The notes under the pieces are model-generated. The model had not been told where the DNA came from and searched no databases. It saw only the letters and a list, made by a program, of their open reading frames with translations. From Rhizobium sp. 18055 (GTDB lineage Bacteria; Pseudomonadota; Alphaproteobacteria; Rhizobiales; Rhizobiaceae): a stretch of 64,000 bases of DNA. The translations under genes were made by a program, and so were the position numbers. The stretch lies in NCBI RefSeq assembly GCF_902706285.1, contig NZ_CACSKD010000005.1:186001-250000 (forward strand), read 5' to 3'. Every line of letters begins with the position of its first letter. Positions within the stretch are counted from its first letter, which is position 1. This document shows, piece after piece, positions 1 to 10,785 of the stretch.

Positions 1-54
1 TGCCAGCTGATTTCGGTGGCCGCTGCGGCTGACCTGGCTTTGATGTCGTGCGGT

Positions 55-225
55 GCCCCCTCATCCGACCCTTCGGGCCACCTTCTCCCCGAGGGGAGAA
101 GGGACGGGCCTTGGAGAATTGAGCATAGAAGTAGCGCGCGAAGCCTCGCCACGTAGCCCTTCTCCCGAGGGAGAAGGGACGGGCAGGTCAGGCGCAGCTC
201 GTTGAGCCGGGGATGAGGGGCTGCA
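55..225. repeat. Rhizobial-type palindromic intergenic repeat, two inverted halves
   Basis: Two facing half-elements share the ends CCCCTCATCC (about 60) and GGGATGAGGGG (about 212-222). Each carries an internal palindrome of the type CTTCTCCC(C)GAGGGGAGAAG, near 90-112 and 160-182. The whole forms one large imperfect inverted repeat downstream of the malic enzyme gene. Relatives of the palindrome recur at about 11040-11110 and 34213-34366. No gene is visible in bases 1-259; open frames there are repeat sequence. Confidence 0.75.
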
Positions 226-259
226 CGGTAAAACGTAAGCCCCTCCCAAACGTTTCCGG

Positions 260-2545
260 CTACGACCCAGCCGTATAGGCAGCAATCGCCGCCATGTTGA
301 CGATGTCGCTGTCCTTGGCGCCCATCGAGGTGATCTGCACCGCCTTGTCGACACCGACGAGGATCGGGCCGATGACCGTCGAGCCGCCGAGTTCCTGCAG
401 CATCTTGGTGGAGATCGAAGCCGAGTGGAATGCCGGCATGACCAGCACGTTGGCAGGACCCGACAGGCGGCAGAACGGGTACTGCTCCATCACCTTGCGG
501 TTCAGCGCCACATCCGCTGCCATTTCGCCGTCATACTCGAAATCGACATGGCGCTTGTCGAGGAGCTTGACCGCCTCGCGGACGCGCTCGGAGCGTTCGC
601 CCGAGGGATGACCGAAGGTGGAATAGGCGAGCATGGCGACGCGCGGGTTATAGCCCATGCGGCGCGCGAAACCGGCAGCCTCGACGGCGATATCGGCCAG
701 TTCCTCGGCCGACGGCATATCGTGGACGGCGGTGTCGGCGACGAAGACGGTGCGGCCGCGGCAGAGCGCGATCGAGACGCCGATGACGCGGTGGCCGGGC
801 TTTTCGTCGATGCAACGCCTGACGTCTTCAAGCGCCGTCGAGTAGTTGCGGGTGATGCCGGTGACCATGCCGTCGGCATCGCCGAGCGCCACCATGCAGG
901 CGGCGAAGTGGTTACGATCGTTGTGGATCAGGCGCTGGGCATCGCGGTGGAGATAGCCTTTGCGCTGCAGCCGGGCATAGAGATAGTCGATATATACCTC
1001 GACGCGGGTAGAGATGCGGGCATTGACGATCTCCAGCCCCGGGCGGTTGAGATCGATACCGGCGCGTTCAGCCGTCGCCTTGATCAGGTCCTCGCGGCCG
1101 AGCAGGATGGCGGTGCCAAGCTGCTGGTTGGCGTAGGAGAGAGCCGCGCGCATCACCTGCTCTTCCTCGGCTTCGGCAAACACCACCCGCTTCGGGCGGC
1201 GGCGGACGCGCTCGTAGAGGCTCGCCAGCGTCGAGGCGATCGGATCGCGACGGGCCGACAGCTCGCGGGCGTAACCGGCCATGTCTGATATGACCTTGCG
1301 GGCGACGCCGCTATCGATCGCCGCCTGGGCAACGGCCACCGGGATGGCCGAGATCAACCGAGGATCGAAGGGGACGGGGATGATGTATTGCGCGCCGAAG
1401 CGCGGGCGGTTGCCCTGGTAGGCGGCGGCGACATCATCCGGCACATCCTCGCGCGCCAGGCTGGCCAAGGCTTTGACGGCAGCGATTTTCATGTCGTCGT
1501 TGATGGTGGTGGCGCGGACATCGAGCGCGCCGCGGAAGATATAGGGGAAGCCGAGAACGTTGTTGACCTGGTTCGGATAGTCCGAACGGCCGGTCGCCAT
1601 GATCGCGTCGTCGCGGATGCGGGCGACTTCCTCGGGCGTGATCTCGGGATCGGGATTGGCCATGGCGAAGATGATCGGCCGGTCGGCCATCGAGGAGATC
1701 ATCGTTTCCGAGAAGGCGCCCTTCTGCGACAGGCCGAAGACGACGTCGGCGCCCTTCATCGCTTCCTCAAGCGTGCGCGCCTTGGTCTTGGCGGCGTGGG
1801 CCGATTTCCACTGGTTCATGCCCTCGGTGCGGCCCTGGTAGATGACGCCCTTGGTGTCGCAGAGGATGATATTCTCGGGTGCAAAGCCCATCGCCTTGAT
1901 CAGCTCGACGCAGGCAATCGCCGCGGCACCGGCACCGTTGCAGACCAGCTTGGTCGTCTTGAGGTCGCGGCCGGTCAGTTCCAGCGCGTTGATCAGGCCG
2001 GCGGCGGCGATGATCGCGGTGCCGTGCTGGTCGTCGTGGAAGACCGGGATATCCATCAGTTCGCGCAGGCGCTGCTCGATGATGAAACAGTCCGGCGCCT
2101 TGATGTCCTCGAGATTGATGCCGCCGAAGGAGGGACCGAGAAAGCGGACGCAGTTGATAAACTCATCGACATTTTCCGTATCGACCTCAAGGTCGATGCT
2201 GTCGACATCGGCGAAACGCTTGAAAAGGACGGACTTGCCCTCCATCACCGGCTTGGAGGCCAGTGCGCCGAGATTGCCAAGGCCGAGAATGGCGGTCCCA
2301 TTGGTGATGACGGCGACCATGTTGCCGCGCGTGGTGTAATCATAGGCACTGTCGGGATTGGCGGCGATCGCCAGGACCGGGACGGCGACACCCGGCGAGT
2401 AGGCGAGCGACAGGTCGCGCTGCGTTGCCATCGGCTTGGTGGGGGTGATCTCCAGCTTTCCGGGCCGGCCCATCGCGTGAAATTCCAGGGCCTCCTGATC
2501 GGTGACGGATGTGACCGGGCGCGGCTTGTTCTCGGTATCGGGCAT
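260..2545 (-). CDS. maeB: NADP-dependent malic enzyme with C-terminal phosphotransacetylase-like domain
   Basis: Oxidatively decarboxylates malate to pyruvate with reduction of NAD(P); cytosolic. The 761-residue length is that of the large malic enzymes of Gram-negative bacteria. The N-terminal half shows SLAYSPGVA (46-54), TNGTAILGLGNLG (81-93), FHDDQHGTA (169-177) and a Rossmann glycine motif GAGAAA (about 204-209). From about residue 435 the chain resembles phosphate acetyltransferase, a domain thought to be regulatory rather than catalytic in these proteins. The start is preceded by GGAGG on the minus strand. Rhizobia carry a NAD enzyme (Dme) and a NADP enzyme (Tme); position beside mutS suggests Tme, but cofactor cannot be read with certainty here. 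Divergent from mutS. Confidence 0.95.
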   Translation of the reverse strand: MPDTENKPRPVTSVTDQEALEFHAMGRPGKLEITPTKPMATQRDLSLAYSPGVAVPVLAIAANPDSAYDYTTRGNMVAVITNGTAILGLGNLGALASKPVMEGKSVLFKRFADVDSIDLEVDTENVDEFINCVRFLGPSFGGINLEDIKAPDCFIIEQRLRELMDIPVFHDDQHGTAIIAAAGLINALELTGRDLKTTKLVCNGAGAAAIACVELIKAMGFAPENIILCDTKGVIYQGRTEGMNQWKSAHAAKTKARTLEEAMKGADVVFGLSQKGAFSETMISSMADRPIIFAMANPDPEITPEEVARIRDDAIMATGRSDYPNQVNNVLGFPYIFRGALDVRATTINDDMKIAAVKALASLAREDVPDDVAAAYQGNRPRFGAQYIIPVPFDPRLISAIPVAVAQAAIDSGVARKVISDMAGYARELSARRDPIASTLASLYERVRRRPKRVVFAEAEEEQVMRAALSYANQQLGTAILLGREDLIKATAERAGIDLNRPGLEIVNARISTRVEVYIDYLYARLQRKGYLHRDAQRLIHNDRNHFAACMVALGDADGMVTGITRNYSTALEDVRRCIDEKPGHRVIGVSIALCRGRTVFVADTAVHDMPSAEELADIAVEAAGFARRMGYNPRVAMLAYSTFGHPSGERSERVREAVKLLDKRHVDFEYDGEMAADVALNRKVMEQYPFCRLSGPANVLVMPAFHSASISTKMLQELGGSTVIGPILVGVDKAVQITSMGAKDSDIVNMAAIAAYTAGS

Positions 2546-2642
2546 TTTTCCTCCAACGTCCTGTGGGTGACGCCTTGCTCTTCCTCAATGGCGGTTGTCA
2601 TGTATAGCGGCGGGCGGATAGGGTTGGCACCTATTTTTTGGG

Positions 2643-5390
2643 ATGAACCTGACCTCCGTGAACGATCGCATGACCTCCAGACACGACGCCTTTACGGCTG
2701 CCGAGCTCGCAACGGAGGAAAGCCGCGCCTCGGCGACCCCGATGATGGAGCAATTCATCGAGATCAAGGCCAACAATCCGGACTCGCTGCTGTTCTATCG
2801 GATGGGCGATTTCTACGAGCTTTTCTTCGGCGATGCGCTCGATGCCTCGCGGGCGCTCGGGATCACGCTGACCAAGCGCGGCCAGCACATGGGCCAGGAC
2901 ATTCCGATGTGCGGCGTGCCTGTGCATGCGGCCGACGACTATCTGCAGAAGCTGATCGGGCTGGGGTTCCGCGTTGCAGTGTGCGAGCAGATCGAGGACC
3001 CCGCGGAAGCCAAGAAGCGCGGCGGCAAGTCGGTGGTGAAGCGCGACGTCGTGCGGTTGGTCACACCGGGCACGATCACCGAGGAAAAGCTGCTTTCGCC
3101 ATCGGAATCGAATTACCTGATGGCGTTGACCCGCATTCGCGGCGCTTCCGAGCCATTGCTGGCGCTTGCCTGGATCGACATCTCCACCGGCGTGTTCCGG
3201 GTGGCGGAGACCGAGGCCCTGCGGCTGCTTGCCGATATTCTCCGCATCGATCCGCGCGAGCTGATCCTGCCCGACACGATGTTCCACGATCCCGAGCTGA
3301 AGCCGGTGTTCGATGTGCTCGGGCGCGTTGCCGTGCCGCAGCCATCCGTGCTGTTCGACAGCGCCACGGCCGAGGGCCGGATTGCGCGCTATTTCGGCGT
3401 CTCGACGCTCGACGGTTTCGGGACGTTTTCACGCGCCGAGCTTGCGGCAGCGGCTGCCGCGGTTGCCTATGTCGAAAAGACACAGATCGCCGAGCGGCCG
3501 CCACTCGGCAAGCCGGAGCGCGAAAGCGCGGCCTCGACGCTGTTCATCGATCCGGCGACGCGGGCCAATCTCGAGCTCGCCCGGACGCTATCCGGCGATC
3601 GCAACGGCTCGCTGCTCAAAGCCATCGACCGCACCGTTACCGGTGGCGGGGCACGACTGCTGGCCGAGCGGCTGATGTCGCCCTTGACGGATCCGCTGCG
3701 GATCAACGAGCGGCTGGATTCGATCGGCTTCCTGATCGAGGAGCCTTCTCTGTCTGGCGACCTGCGCGATCATCTGAAACATGTGCCCGACATGCCGCGC
3801 GCCTTGTCGCGTCTGGCGCTCGACCGTGGCGGTCCCCGCGATCTGGCGGCGATCCGGCAGGGATTGATCACGGCCACAGACGTGGCGCAGTTGCTGGAGA
3901 CGGCGCTGCTGCCCGAGGAACTGGGCGAGGCTCTCGCCGGCCTGCGCGCCCTGCCCGCAAACGTCGCGGCGCTGCTGTCGGAGACGCTGGGCGACGAATT
4001 GCCATTGCTGAAGCGCGACGGCGGCTTCCTGCGCGATGGCGCCAATGCTGAGCTGGATGAGGTCCGGGCGCTGCGTGACCAGTCGCGGCGGGTGATTGCC
4101 GGGCTGCAGCTGCAATATGCCGACGAGACCGGCATCAAGTCGCTGAAGATCAAGCACAACAATGTGCTCGGCTATTTCATCGAGGTCAGCGCCGGCAATG
4201 CCGGGCCGATGACCGATACGCCGGAAGCCAAGGCGCGCTTCATCCATCGCCAGACGATGGCGAACGCCATGCGCTTCACCACCACCGAGCTTGCCGATCT
4301 CGAAAGCAGGATCGCCAATGCCGCCGATCAGGCGCTGACCATCGAGCTTGCCGCCTTCAACCATATGACCTCTGCCGTGGTTGCCGAGGCCGAGGCGATC
4401 AAGGCGGGTGCGCGGGCGCTTGCCATCATCGACGTCGCCGCCGGTCTGGCGCTGCTGGCCGACGAGCAGGCCTATTGCCGGCCGCAGGTCGATGGCTCGA
4501 TGATGTTTGCGATCGAGGGCGGGCGCCATCCTGTCGTCGAGCAGGCGTTGCGGCGGCAATCGTCCGGGCCATTCGTCGCCAACAATTGCGATCTGTCTCC
4601 CGAGGGCGATGGCAAGGATGGAGCGATCTGGCTGCTGACCGGCCCGAACATGGGTGGTAAATCGACTTTCCTCCGGCAGAACGCGCTGATCGCGATCCTG
4701 GCGCAGATGGGTTGCTTCGTGCCGGCGACCTCGGCGCATATCGGCATCGTCGACCGGCTGTTCTCGCGCGTCGGCGCTTCCGACGATCTGGCGCGCGGGC
4801 GCTCGACCTTCATGGTCGAGATGGTCGAGACGGCAGCGATCCTCAACCAGGCGACCGAGCGCTCGCTGGTCATTCTCGACGAGATCGGCCGTGGCACCGC
4901 AACGTTCGACGGACTTTCGATCGCCTGGGCGTCGGTCGAGCATCTGCACGAGGCAAACCGCTGCCGTGGCCTGTTTGCCACCCACTTCCACGAATTGACA
5001 GTGCTGTCGGAAAAGCTGGCACGGCTTTCCAATGCGACGATGCGGGTGAAGGAATGGGACGGCGAGGTGATCTTCCTGCACGAGGTCGGTCCGGGTGCGG
5101 CCGATCGTTCCTATGGTATCCAGGTGGCGCGGCTGGCTGGTCTTCCGGCATCGGTCGTGGCGCGGGCGCGTGACGTGCTGACCCGGCTGGAGGATGCCGA
5201 CCGGAAGAATCCGGCGAGCCAGCTTATCGACGACCTGCCGCTGTTCCAGGTGGCGGTGCGCCGCGACGATTCAGCACGCGGGCCGTCCAAGGTCGATGAG
5301 GCGCTGAAGAACCTGAGCCTCGACGACATGACGCCGCGCGAGGCGCTGGACGCGCTGTACGATCTCAAGAAGAAGCTGAAGCAGGGGTAA
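2643..5390 (+). CDS. mutS: DNA mismatch repair ATPase MutS
   Basis: Recognises base mismatches and small loops and starts mismatch repair with MutL. At 915 residues it has full family length. The mismatch-binding Phe-x-Glu motif lies in GDFYEL (residues 55-60). The C-terminal ATPase domain has Walker [11 protein letters not shown] (about 666-675) and Walker [12 protein letters not shown] (about 741-751), followed by the THFHEL segment. The start is uncertain: ATG 2643 has only GGG directly before it, and an in-frame ATG at 2670 would give a slightly shorter N-terminus. A 91-codon gene follows after 3 bases, and glnD lies further downstream. Confidence 0.97.
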   Translation: MNLTSVNDRMTSRHDAFTAAELATEESRASATPMMEQFIEIKANNPDSLLFYRMGDFYELFFGDALDASRALGITLTKRGQHMGQDIPMCGVPVHAADDYLQKLIGLGFRVAVCEQIEDPAEAKKRGGKSVVKRDVVRLVTPGTITEEKLLSPSESNYLMALTRIRGASEPLLALAWIDISTGVFRVAETEALRLLADILRIDPRELILPDTMFHDPELKPVFDVLGRVAVPQPSVLFDSATAEGRIARYFGVSTLDGFGTFSRAELAAAAAAVAYVEKTQIAERPPLGKPERESAASTLFIDPATRANLELARTLSGDRNGSLLKAIDRTVTGGGARLLAERLMSPLTDPLRINERLDSIGFLIEEPSLSGDLRDHLKHVPDMPRALSRLALDRGGPRDLAAIRQGLITATDVAQLLETALLPEELGEALAGLRALPANVAALLSETLGDELPLLKRDGGFLRDGANAELDEVRALRDQSRRVIAGLQLQYADETGIKSLKIKHNNVLGYFIEVSAGNAGPMTDTPEAKARFIHRQTMANAMRFTTTELADLESRIANAADQALTIELAAFNHMTSAVVAEAEAIKAGARALAIIDVAAGLALLADEQAYCRPQVDGSMMFAIEGGRHPVVEQALRRQSSGPFVANNCDLSPEGDGKDGAIWLLTGPNMGGKSTFLRQNALIAILAQMGCFVPATSAHIGIVDRLFSRVGASDDLARGRSTFMVEMVETAAILNQATERSLVILDEIGRGTATFDGLSIAWASVEHLHEANRCRGLFATHFHELTVLSEKLARLSNATMRVKEWDGEVIFLHEVGPGAADRSYGIQVARLAGLPASVVARARDVLTRLEDADRKNPASQLIDDLPLFQVAVRRDDSARGPSKVDEALKNLSLDDMTPREALDALYDLKKKLKQG

Positions 5391-5393
5391 GCG

Positions 5394-5669
5394 ATGTTCA
5401 TGGACCGGCTTCTTCGCGAAACGCAGCTGCTCGCCAATATCTTCACGGCGATCGAAGCGCTGCGTCTGGCCGACGAGCACGGCAATCCGCGTGGCTGGGC
5501 CTCGCCGTTCGGGCTGCTGCAGATTACCCGCTGCTGCTCCAGGATTTCCGATCTGACGGCATCGATCGCCAAGGCCGGCTACCGCGAGTGCGACAAGGAG
5601 ATGCTGGAGGAGATCGCCAGCGAGACACGCAAGGTTCTCTACTCGGTCAACGCCCAGGTCGCCGCCTGA
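5394..5669 (+). CDS. Conserved-looking small hypothetical protein between mutS and glnD
   Basis: A 91-residue, probably helical soluble protein with no signal peptide or membrane segment. It starts 3 bases after the mutS stop, so it is very probably co-transcribed and translationally coupled; a G-rich stretch in the last mutS codons could serve as ribosome-binding site. The central part (WASPFGLLQITRCC) contains two adjacent cysteines, and the C-terminal half is rich in charged residues. I do not recognise the family. Coding is supported by the tight spacing and amino-acid composition typical of a real protein, not by homology. Confidence 0.7.
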   Translation: MFMDRLLRETQLLANIFTAIEALRLADEHGNPRGWASPFGLLQITRCCSRISDLTASIAKAGYRECDKEMLEEIASETRKVLYSVNAQVAA

Positions 5670-5744
5670 GGGGGCGGCCTTTTCGCCTAGCGCAAGGACG
5701 CGATCACCTTTTCGCCAAAATTAAAGGTTCTTGGATTATGAAAG

Positions 5745-5761
5745 CCCGTGTCAAACACGGG
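5745..5761 (+). other. Short perfect inverted repeat before glnD
   Basis: CCCGTGT and ACACGGG flank a CAA loop, giving a 7-bp GC-rich stem that ends 18 bases before the glnD ATG. There is no T-run after it, so it is not a standard terminator. It could be a 5'-leader hairpin or a regulator site. Confidence 0.35.
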
Positions 5762-5779
5762 TCAAAGAGGCTATAGCGC

Positions 5780-8677
5780 ATGCAGACGAAACGAGAGGCG
5801 CACCAGGTGGTCGCGCCGCGCGAACAGGAAGCCGCCCCGCGCATGGCGCCAACATACGACATCGATTTCTCCGACATTCTCGATACCGACTATTTGCGCA
5901 ACCAGTGCGAGGCCGTGGTCGAAGCCAACAAGAACCGGCCGGACGCGATGCGCGCCGATCTGCTTGTGATCTTCAAGAAGGCCAGCGCCGATGGGCGCGA
6001 CAAGGCGCGCGAACTGCTTTCGGTCGATGGCAGCGGCCTGAAATGCGCCCGCCGGATCTCCTGGCTGCAGGACCAGATCATCACCGTTCTCTATGAATTC
6101 GCGACGGATCACGTATTTCCGAAGCAGAAGGACAAATTCTCGGTGACCGCCGTCGGCGGCTACGGCCGCGACACGCTGGCGCCGGGCTCCGATATCGACC
6201 TCTTGTTCCTGTTCCAGCCGAAGCCGGCGGAAGAGACGCACAAGGCTGTCGAGTTCGTTCTCTACATGCTCTGGGACATGGGCTTCAAGGTTGGCCATGC
6301 CACCCGCACGGTGGAAGAGTGCATCGCGCTGTCGAAGTCCGACATGACGATCCGCACGGCGATCCTGGAGATGCGCTACATCTGCGGGCTACAGTCTCTG
6401 GAGACGGAACTCGAATCCCGTTTCGACAAGGAAATCGTCACCGGCACCGGCCCCGAATTTATTGCCGCCAAGCTTGCCGAGCGCGACGAGCGCCACCGCA
6501 AGGCCGGCGACACGCGCTATCTGGTCGAGCCGAACGTGAAAGAGGGCAAGGGCGGTCTGCGCGACCTGCACACGCTGTTCTGGATCTCCAAATATTACTA
6601 CCACGTGCGCGATACAGCCGAACTGGTGGCGCTCGGCGTGCTCTCCAAGCACGAGTACCGGCTGTTCGAAAAGGCCGACGATTTTCTCTGGGCGGTGCGC
6701 TGCCACATGCACTTCTTCACCAACAAGGCTGAAGAGCGCCTGTCCTTCGATATCCAGCGCGAGATTGCCGCAGCACTCGGCTATAACGCACGCCCCGGCC
6801 TTTCGGCGGTCGAGCGCTTCATGAAGCATTATTTCCTGGTGGCGAAGGACGTGGGCGACCTGACCCGCATTCTCTGCGCGGCACTGGAAGACCAGCAGGC
6901 AAAATCGACGCCCGGCCTGTCGGGCGTCTTCAGCCGCTTCACCCATCGCAGCCGCAAGATCGCCGGCAGCACCGATTTCATGGAGGATCGCGGTCGCATC
7001 GCGCTCGCCACCCCGGATGTGTTCAAGCGCGATCCGGTCAATATCATCCGGCTGTTCCATGTCGCCGATATCAATGGACTGGAGTTCCATCCGGATGCGC
7101 TGAAGCGCGTCACCCGGTCTCTGAGCCTGATCGACAACACGGTCCGCGAGAGCGAGGAGGCCAACCGGCTGTTCCTGTCGATCCTGACCTCGAAGCGCGA
7201 TCCGGCGCTGATCCTGCGGCGGATGAACGAGGCCGGCGTGCTCGGTCGCTTCATTCCCGAGTTCGGCAAGATCGTCGCGATGATGCAATTCAACATGTAT
7301 CACCACTACACCGTCGATGAGCATCTGCTGCGCAGCGTCGATGTGCTCGCCGAGGTGGACAAGGGCAAGGCCGACGACCTGCATCCGCTGGCCAACAAGC
7401 TGATGCCCGGCATCGAGGATCGCGAGGCGCTCTACGTCGCGGTGCTGCTGCACGACGTTGCCAAGGGCCGGCAGGAAGACCATTCGATTGCCGGTGCACG
7501 CGTTGCCCGCAAGCTCTGCGCCCGCTTCGGCCTGTCGCAGAAGCAGACGGAAACCGTTGTCTGGCTGATCGAGGAACACCTGACCATGTCGATGGTGGCG
7601 CAGACCCGCGACCTCACCGACCGCAAGACGATCACCGACTTTGCCGACCGGGTACAATCGCTCGAACGGCTGAAGATGCTGCTGATCCTGACCGTCTGCG
7701 ATATCCGCGCGGTCGGCCCCGGCGTGTGGAACGGCTGGAAGGGCCAGCTGCTGCGCACGCTCTACTACGAGACCGAGCTGCTTCTGGCCGGCGGCTTCTC
7801 CGAAGTGTCGCGCAAGGAACGGGCGGTGGTTGCCGCCGAGGCGCTGTTCAATGCGCTGGCCGACTGGACGCAGAAGGACCGCAAGACCTACAGCAAGCTG
7901 CACTACCAGCCCTATCTGCTTTCCGTGCCTCTGGAAGACCAGGTGCGCCATGCCGGCTTTATCCGCCAGGCCGACAAGGCCGGCCAGGCGCTGGCGACGA
8001 TGGTGCGCACCGACAGCTTCCATGCGATCACCGAGATCACCGTGCTGTCGCCCGACCACCCGCGCCTGCTCGCCGTCATTGCCGGCGCCTGTGCAGCGGC
8101 CGGCGCCAACATCGTCGATGCGCAGATCTTCACGACATCCGACGGCCGCGCGCTCGACACCATCCATGTCAGCCGCGAATTCAAGGACGATGCCGACGAG
8201 CTGCGCCGCGCCGGCACGATCGGGCGGATGATCGAGGACGTGCTTTCCGGCCGCAAGCGGCTGCCTGAGGTGATCGCGACGCGCAGCAAAAACCGCAAGA
8301 AGAGCAAGGCCTTCGTCATCCCGCCGTCGGTGCAGATCTCCAACAGCCTGTCGAACAAGTTCACCGTGATCGAGGTCGAATGCCTCGACCGGACCGGTCT
8401 GCTGTCGGAAGTGACCGCCGTGTTGTCGGACCTGTCGCTCGATATTCAGTCGGCGCGGATCACCACCTTCGGCGAGAAGGTGATCGACACATTCTACGTC
8501 ACCGATCTGGTCGGCCAGAAGATTTCCGGCGACAGCAAGCGCTCCAACATCGTCGCGCGGATGAAGGCAGTGATGGCCGAGGAGCAGGACGAGCTGCGCG
8601 AACGCATGCCATCCGGCATGATCGCGCCGGCGGCGACCGAGCTCAACGACGGCCCTACCAAAGAGACGGCGGATTGA
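5780..8677 (+). CDS. glnD: Bifunctional [protein-PII] uridylyltransferase / uridylyl-removing enzyme
   Basis: Primary nitrogen sensor: uridylylates PII proteins under nitrogen limitation and removes UMP when glutamine is high. The 965 residues hold the nucleotidyltransferase motif [16 protein letters not shown] (about 126-141), an HD hydrolase domain with VLLHDVAKG (about 555-563), and two C-terminal ACT domains for glutamine sensing (about 750 onward and about 860 onward). All key domain residues expected for both activities are visible. Start at ATG 5780; an in-frame ATG at 5843 is a possible alternative. It lies 110 bases after the small orphan gene and 47 bases before murJ, a gene order I recall from other rhizobia. 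Confidence 0.97.
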   Translation: MQTKREAHQVVAPREQEAAPRMAPTYDIDFSDILDTDYLRNQCEAVVEANKNRPDAMRADLLVIFKKASADGRDKARELLSVDGSGLKCARRISWLQDQIITVLYEFATDHVFPKQKDKFSVTAVGGYGRDTLAPGSDIDLLFLFQPKPAEETHKAVEFVLYMLWDMGFKVGHATRTVEECIALSKSDMTIRTAILEMRYICGLQSLETELESRFDKEIVTGTGPEFIAAKLAERDERHRKAGDTRYLVEPNVKEGKGGLRDLHTLFWISKYYYHVRDTAELVALGVLSKHEYRLFEKADDFLWAVRCHMHFFTNKAEERLSFDIQREIAAALGYNARPGLSAVERFMKHYFLVAKDVGDLTRILCAALEDQQAKSTPGLSGVFSRFTHRSRKIAGSTDFMEDRGRIALATPDVFKRDPVNIIRLFHVADINGLEFHPDALKRVTRSLSLIDNTVRESEEANRLFLSILTSKRDPALILRRMNEAGVLGRFIPEFGKIVAMMQFNMYHHYTVDEHLLRSVDVLAEVDKGKADDLHPLANKLMPGIEDREALYVAVLLHDVAKGRQEDHSIAGARVARKLCARFGLSQKQTETVVWLIEEHLTMSMVAQTRDLTDRKTITDFADRVQSLERLKMLLILTVCDIRAVGPGVWNGWKGQLLRTLYYETELLLAGGFSEVSRKERAVVAAEALFNALADWTQKDRKTYSKLHYQPYLLSVPLEDQVRHAGFIRQADKAGQALATMVRTDSFHAITEITVLSPDHPRLLAVIAGACAAAGANIVDAQIFTTSDGRALDTIHVSREFKDDADELRRAGTIGRMIEDVLSGRKRLPEVIATRSKNRKKSKAFVIPPSVQISNSLSNKFTVIEVECLDRTGLLSEVTAVLSDLSLDIQSARITTFGEKVIDTFYVTDLVGQKISGDSKRSNIVARMKAVMAEEQDELRERMPSGMIAPAATELNDGPTKETAD

Positions 8678-8724
8678 GCCGCATGGCTCACTCCGCATGA
8701 ACCACTTCGCATGAAAGCGACCGT

Positions 8725-10311
8725 ATGAGCCTCGTCAAGAAATTCGCCACCGTCGGCGGCGCCACGCTCGGCAGCCGCCTGTTCGGCTTTGCCCGCGAAA
8801 CGCTGATGGCGGCAGCACTCGGCACCGGGCCGATGGCCGACGTGTTCTATGCGGCATTCCGCTTTCCCAACCTGTTTCGCCGGCTGTTTGCCGAGGGCGC
8901 CTTCAACGCCGCCTTTGTGCCGCTGTTTTCCAAGGAGATCGAGGCGAACGGCATCGATGGCGCCAAGCGGTTCTCGGAAGAGGTGTTCGGCGTTCTGTTT
9001 TCGGTGCTGCTGCTGATCACCATCGTGATGGAACTCAGCATGCCGCTGCTGGTGCGCTTCGTCATCGCGCCGGGCTTTACCGACGATCCGGAAAAGTTCT
9101 CGATCACCGTGCGCATGGCGGCGGTGATGTTTCCCTATCTGATGTGCATGTCGCTGACGGCGATGATGAGCGGTATGTTGAACTCGCTGCATCATTTCTT
9201 CGCCGCAGCGATTGCCCCCGTCTTCCTCAACGTGGTGATGATCGGGGCTCTGTTTTATGCGCTCTACACCGGCGCCGAACCGCTGCAGACGGCCTGGTAT
9301 CTCTCCTGGGGCGTGCTGGTTGCCGGCGTGCTGCAGCTGGCGGTCGTCTATTTCGGCGTGCTGCATGCCGGGATGAGCATCGGCATCCGCTTTCCGAAGA
9401 TCACGCCTAATGTCAAGCGGCTGCTGATCCTCGCCATTCCGGCCGCGGTTACCGGTGGCATCACGCAGATCAACCAGATGATCGGCCAGGCGATTGCCTC
9501 CAGCAAGGAGGGCGCGATTGCCGCTCTGCAATATGCCGACCGCATCTATCAGCTGCCGCTCGGCGTCGTCGGTGTCGCCGTCGGTGTCGTGCTGCTGCCG
9601 GAGCTGTCGCGGGCATTGAAGGGTGGCAATCTGCGCGAGGCGGGAAACCTGCAGAACCGCTCGATCGAATTCGTGATGTTCCTGACGATCCCGGCGGCCT
9701 TTGCGCTGTGGATATTGTCGGACGAAATCATCCGCGTGCTCTACGAGCGCGGTGCCTTCCATCAGGAAAACACCGCGATCGTCGGCTCGATCCTCGCGAT
9801 CTACGGGATCGGCCTACCGGCCTTCGTGCTGATCAAGGCGCTGCAGCCCGGCTTCTACGCCCGCGAGGACACCAAGACGCCGATGCGTTTTTCGGCCATC
9901 GCGGTTGCGATCAACTGCGCCACGGCGCTGACGCTGTTTCCGCGGCTCGGCGCGCCGGGTATCGCTGTTGCCGAAGCCACGGCCGGCTGGATCAGCACAG
10001 TGCTGCTGTTCGGGACGCTGCTGAAGCGCGGCCACCTTGCCTGGGAATGGGCGCTGGCGCGGCGCGCGGCGCTGTTGGTGGTCGCGGCTGCCGTCATGGG
10101 CGCGGTGATCATGTATCTGCAGCAGCGCTGGGAACCCTGGCTCGCCTCCAGCGCCTCGCTTGCCACCAAGGTCGGCACGCTGGGGATGCTGATCGGCATT
10201 TCCATGGTGGTCTATTTCGCGACCGCGTTCCTGATCGGCGGCGCCAATCTCGGCATGATCCGCCGCAACCTCAACCGCAAGCCGCCCGCAGTGACGAAGA
10301 CAGAGGGCTGA
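8725..10311 (+). CDS. murJ: Lipid II flippase MurJ (MviN family)
   Basis: Moves the peptidoglycan precursor lipid II across the inner membrane. The 528-residue protein is almost entirely hydrophobic, with about 14 membrane spans. The N-terminus has the family pattern: a glycine-rich segment (GGATLGSRLFGFARE), then GPMADVFYAAFRFPNLFRRLFAEGAFN split over about residues 30-55, including the conserved arginines. Starts 47 bases after glnD and is probably in the same transcription unit. The gene converges with the M15 peptidase gene after 45 bases. Confidence 0.96.
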   Translation: MSLVKKFATVGGATLGSRLFGFARETLMAAALGTGPMADVFYAAFRFPNLFRRLFAEGAFNAAFVPLFSKEIEANGIDGAKRFSEEVFGVLFSVLLLITIVMELSMPLLVRFVIAPGFTDDPEKFSITVRMAAVMFPYLMCMSLTAMMSGMLNSLHHFFAAAIAPVFLNVVMIGALFYALYTGAEPLQTAWYLSWGVLVAGVLQLAVVYFGVLHAGMSIGIRFPKITPNVKRLLILAIPAAVTGGITQINQMIGQAIASSKEGAIAALQYADRIYQLPLGVVGVAVGVVLLPELSRALKGGNLREAGNLQNRSIEFVMFLTIPAAFALWILSDEIIRVLYERGAFHQENTAIVGSILAIYGIGLPAFVLIKALQPGFYAREDTKTPMRFSAIAVAINCATALTLFPRLGAPGIAVAEATAGWISTVLLFGTLLKRGHLAWEWALARRAALLVVAAAVMGAVIMYLQQRWEPWLASSASLATKVGTLGMLIGISMVVYFATAFLIGGANLGMIRRNLNRKPPAVTKTEG

Positions 10312-10356
10312 TCAGCCACGCTGTCTGACCAGGCATACCCTGGCGGCGGCCTGCCC

Positions 10357-10785
10357 TCAACAATGGGTCCAGCGGCGCTTCGGGCCGACATCGACATGGA
10401 TGATGCCGTTGCAATAACGGCCGATGCCGCCGATGCCGGGCGCGTTGGCGGCAATGGCGATGACCGTTCGATCCGAAACACCGGGAACTCTGATATCGGC
10501 GGCAGCGCAATGGCGGTGCTGCGAATGCGAGCGGCCGGAATGGGCCCTGAGGCCTGACGTGACCAGCGGCCGGCGGCCGGTCTTGACCGCGATATAGGCG
10601 AGAATGCCCCTGAGCTTGGGTGGGAAGCAGCTGGCGCGGACACTGACGGTCTGCAGGCTGTAGGCCAGCGTTTCGTTTTTCTTCAGCGGCCCGATCGACA
10701 GTTTTCGGACATTCTGGGCACTGGCGCCACTCACGCAGGATAGGCTGAAAAGACCCGCCAACACGACGGAAAAGACAGTGTGCAT
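10357..10785 (-). CDS. Small exported M15-type (D-Ala-D-Ala carboxypeptidase-like) protein
   Basis: A 142-residue protein with a signal peptide (MHTVFSVVLAGLFSLSCVSG, cleavage likely after ASA near residue 23). The mature part carries the metallopeptidase pattern S-x-H-x6-D (S88, H90, D97) and a later H-x-D (H130, D132), matching the zinc site of the peptidase M15A group. Peptidoglycan is the probable substrate. The start at 10785 is chosen because the signal peptide begins there and GGGGGAC precedes it; an in-frame ATG at 10890 would add 35 unsuitable residues. The domain is minimal for the family, and activity is inferred only. Confidence 0.75.
   Translation of the reverse strand: MHTVFSVVLAGLFSLSCVSGASAQNVRKLSIGPLKKNETLAYSLQTVSVRASCFPPKLRGILAYIAVKTGRRPLVTSGLRAHSGRSHSQHRHCAAADIRVPGVSDRTVIAIAANAPGIGGIGRYCNGIIHVDVGPKRRWTHC

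Noticed and set aside
1..354. Open frames at the left edge on the minus strand
   Set aside because: They run through the palindromic repeat and into the malic enzyme gene in another frame; no start signal or protein-like composition.
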